DNA from: Micavibrio aeruginosavorus
GTDB lineage: Bacteria; Pseudomonadota; Alphaproteobacteria; Micavibrionales; Micavibrionaceae
NCBI GenBank assembly: GCA_003240795.1
Contig: QFNK01000114.1
Span: 1 to 6,251 of the forward strand
DNA: 6,251 nt
Reading direction: 5' to 3'
Shown here: in pieces, positions 5,197 through 6,251 of the stretch
Numbering within the stretch: position 1 is the stretch's first letter
How the letters are laid out: each line of letters opens with the position of its first letter
The notes under the pieces: generated by a model
Databases searched by the model: none
What the model was told of the DNA's origin: nothing
What the model saw: only the letters and a program-made list of their open reading frames with translations
Position numbers and translations under genes: made by a program

Positions 5197-6251
5197 TTAA
5201 GACATTTTATATTCGATGTGATTTTGCCTGGTCGCTGATCGCCAGTATACCTTTGTCTCCTGCAAAGACTGCGAGCTTGTGCCCGTGGCGAAAAGGAATT
5301 CACCTTCTTCCCAGCGGCGGCGCGTGTCGGTGATGTCATTCGCAATCGAAAAAGAGACATCCTTTCTTGACAAGGAAAAGACAATCTCTTTCGTCTCGCC
5401 CGGCTGCAGCATGATTTTCTTGAAACCTTTTAATTCCCGTACCGGGCGGCTGGAACTTGCGACCAGATCCGTTACATAAAGCTGGACGACTTCCTGCCCC
5501 GCCACGCTGCCGTTGTTCGTGACGTTCGTTTTGATGATTGCGCGGTCCTTGTCCCTGCTGAAACCAACGCGCGGCTGTTCGTGGGAAAATGTGGTGTAGG
5601 AAAGGCCGTGTCCAAACGGGAACAGGCCTGTTTTGTGTGCAACGTCGTCCGGCAGATCCAGATAACCGTTGGTGAATTTGTTGAATTTGCCGGAATAGGG
5701 ACGGCCGGTGGGTTCGTGCGAATGATAGACCGGAATTTGCCCTTCATTGTACGGAAATGTAACGGGCAGTTTTCCGGAAGGATTGACGCGGCCATACAGG
5801 ACATCTGCCAGCGCGTTACCGGCCTCCGTTCCACCGAACCATGAGACCAGAAGCGCATCGGCAAGGCCGGCCTCCTCGCGCAGTACCAGCGGCCGGCCCG
5901 TCATGACGACGGCTACGACCGGTTTTCCTGTTTGCCTGAGTGCGCGAAGCATGTCCCTTTGCTCCTGCGGAATGTCGAGGGACGTGCGGGAGGAGGATTC
6001 TCCGGAATGCTCTTTTGCCTCCCCTATGACTGCGACAATAACATCTGCGGCGTGCGCCTTTTCCAACGCTTCCGCTATCATCATGCCGCTGCTGCGTTCA
6101 TCGATGGTTACGGAGTGATTGTCCCGGTTGTGGACGTTCAGGCGGTCTGCCAGAACAGGGTCGTTCAGGATATTCGCCCCTTTCGCATAAGAGATGCTTC
6201 CGTCATCGCCGCATGCGGCTTGCATGCCCTCAAGCACGGTTACGCAGTTCA
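5197..6251 (-). CDS. bglX: GH3 beta-glucosidase, BglX type (C-terminal part, runs off the right edge)
   Basis: The frame is open to the right edge (the last codons read NCVTVLEGMQ), so the apparent GTG start at 6237 is internal and the gene continues beyond the window. About 350 residues are visible. They begin in the second GH3 domain (GDDGSISYAKGANI, then VIVAVIGEAKEHSGESSSRT, residues 67-85 counted from 6237), where E80 is the likely acid/base glutamate. ADALLVSWFGGTEAGNALAD (127-146), NPSGKLPVTFP (152-162), GQIPVYHSHEPTGRPYSGKF (166-185) and LFPFGHGLSYTTF (205-217) follow, then the C-terminal fibronectin-III-like domain with SRPVRELKGFKKIMLQPGET (263-282). This closely matches the periplasmic BglX family as I recall it. 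The nucleophile aspartate and any signal peptide lie outside the window. It probably hydrolyses beta-linked gluco-oligosaccharides such as sophorose, because the next gene is a GH144 glucanase. Confidence 0.92.
   Translation of the reverse strand, partial: NCVTVLEGMQAACGDDGSISYAKGANILNDPVLADRLNVHNRDNHSVTIDERSSGMMIAEALEKAHAADVIVAVIGEAKEHSGESSSRTSLDIPQEQRDMLRALRQTGKPVVAVVMTGRPLVLREEAGLADALLVSWFGGTEAGNALADVLYGRVNPSGKLPVTFPYNEGQIPVYHSHEPTGRPYSGKFNKFTNGYLDLPDDVAHKTGLFPFGHGLSYTTFSHEQPRVGFSRDKDRAIIKTNVTNNGSVAGQEVVQLYVTDLVASSSRPVRELKGFKKIMLQPGETKEIVFSLSRKDVSFSIANDITDTRRRWEEGEFLFATGTSSQSLQETKVYWRSATRQNHIEYKMS

Noticed and set aside
5747..6118. A 123-codon open frame on the + strand
   Set aside because: It is the antisense shadow of the GH3 catalytic region, with a low-complexity Ser/Ala/Thr composition.
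1..6251. CRISPR array, insertion sequence or prophage
   Set aside because: No repeated spacers, no transposase or integrase reading frame and no phage structural gene could be seen on either strand.

Overview
The window looks like a chromosomal piece of a Gram-negative bacterium. Mid-GC codon use with many GCC/GCG alanine codons, and a BglX-type beta-glucosidase that is normally periplasmic, make a proteobacterium likely, perhaps an alphaproteobacterium. No rRNA, tRNA or housekeeping marker is present to settle this. No phage structural gene, transposase, integrase or CRISPR array is visible.

Left part (1-919, + strand): three small, closely spaced genes of unknown function. They are the end of a protein with four evenly spaced cysteines, a 118-residue protein with a clear signal peptide, and a 70-residue membrane-anchored protein with a glycine at every fourth position. 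By eye this part is more AT-rich than the rest, and it looks like accessory DNA concerned with the cell envelope.

Middle non-coding stretch (920-1437): a terminator-like hairpin, an 11-bp inverted repeat, short direct repeats, and a second terminator-like hairpin with no gene in front of it. It separates the small genes from the sugar genes.

Right part (1438-6251): two carbohydrate gene pairs that converge. On the + strand an alpha/beta hydrolase overlaps by one base (TAATG) a short glucoamylase of family GH15, which has both catalytic glutamates and no signal peptide. On the - strand the C-terminal half of a GH3 beta-glucosidase (BglX type, running off the right edge) is followed 18 bases later by a complete GH144-type enzyme. 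GH144 is the endo-beta-1,2-glucanase family, often labelled 'glucoamylase family protein'. A strong hairpin with a T-rich tail lies between the two pairs and ends the + strand operon.

The GH144 enzyme would cut beta-1,2-glucan, such as cyclic or osmoregulated glucans, into sophoro-oligosaccharides, and the GH3 enzyme would cut these to glucose. The GH15 enzyme would release glucose from alpha-1,4-glucans such as glycogen or maltodextrin. The hydrolase may remove ester groups or act on a related metabolite. The families are well supported by sequence motifs. The substrates and the links between the pairs are inferred.
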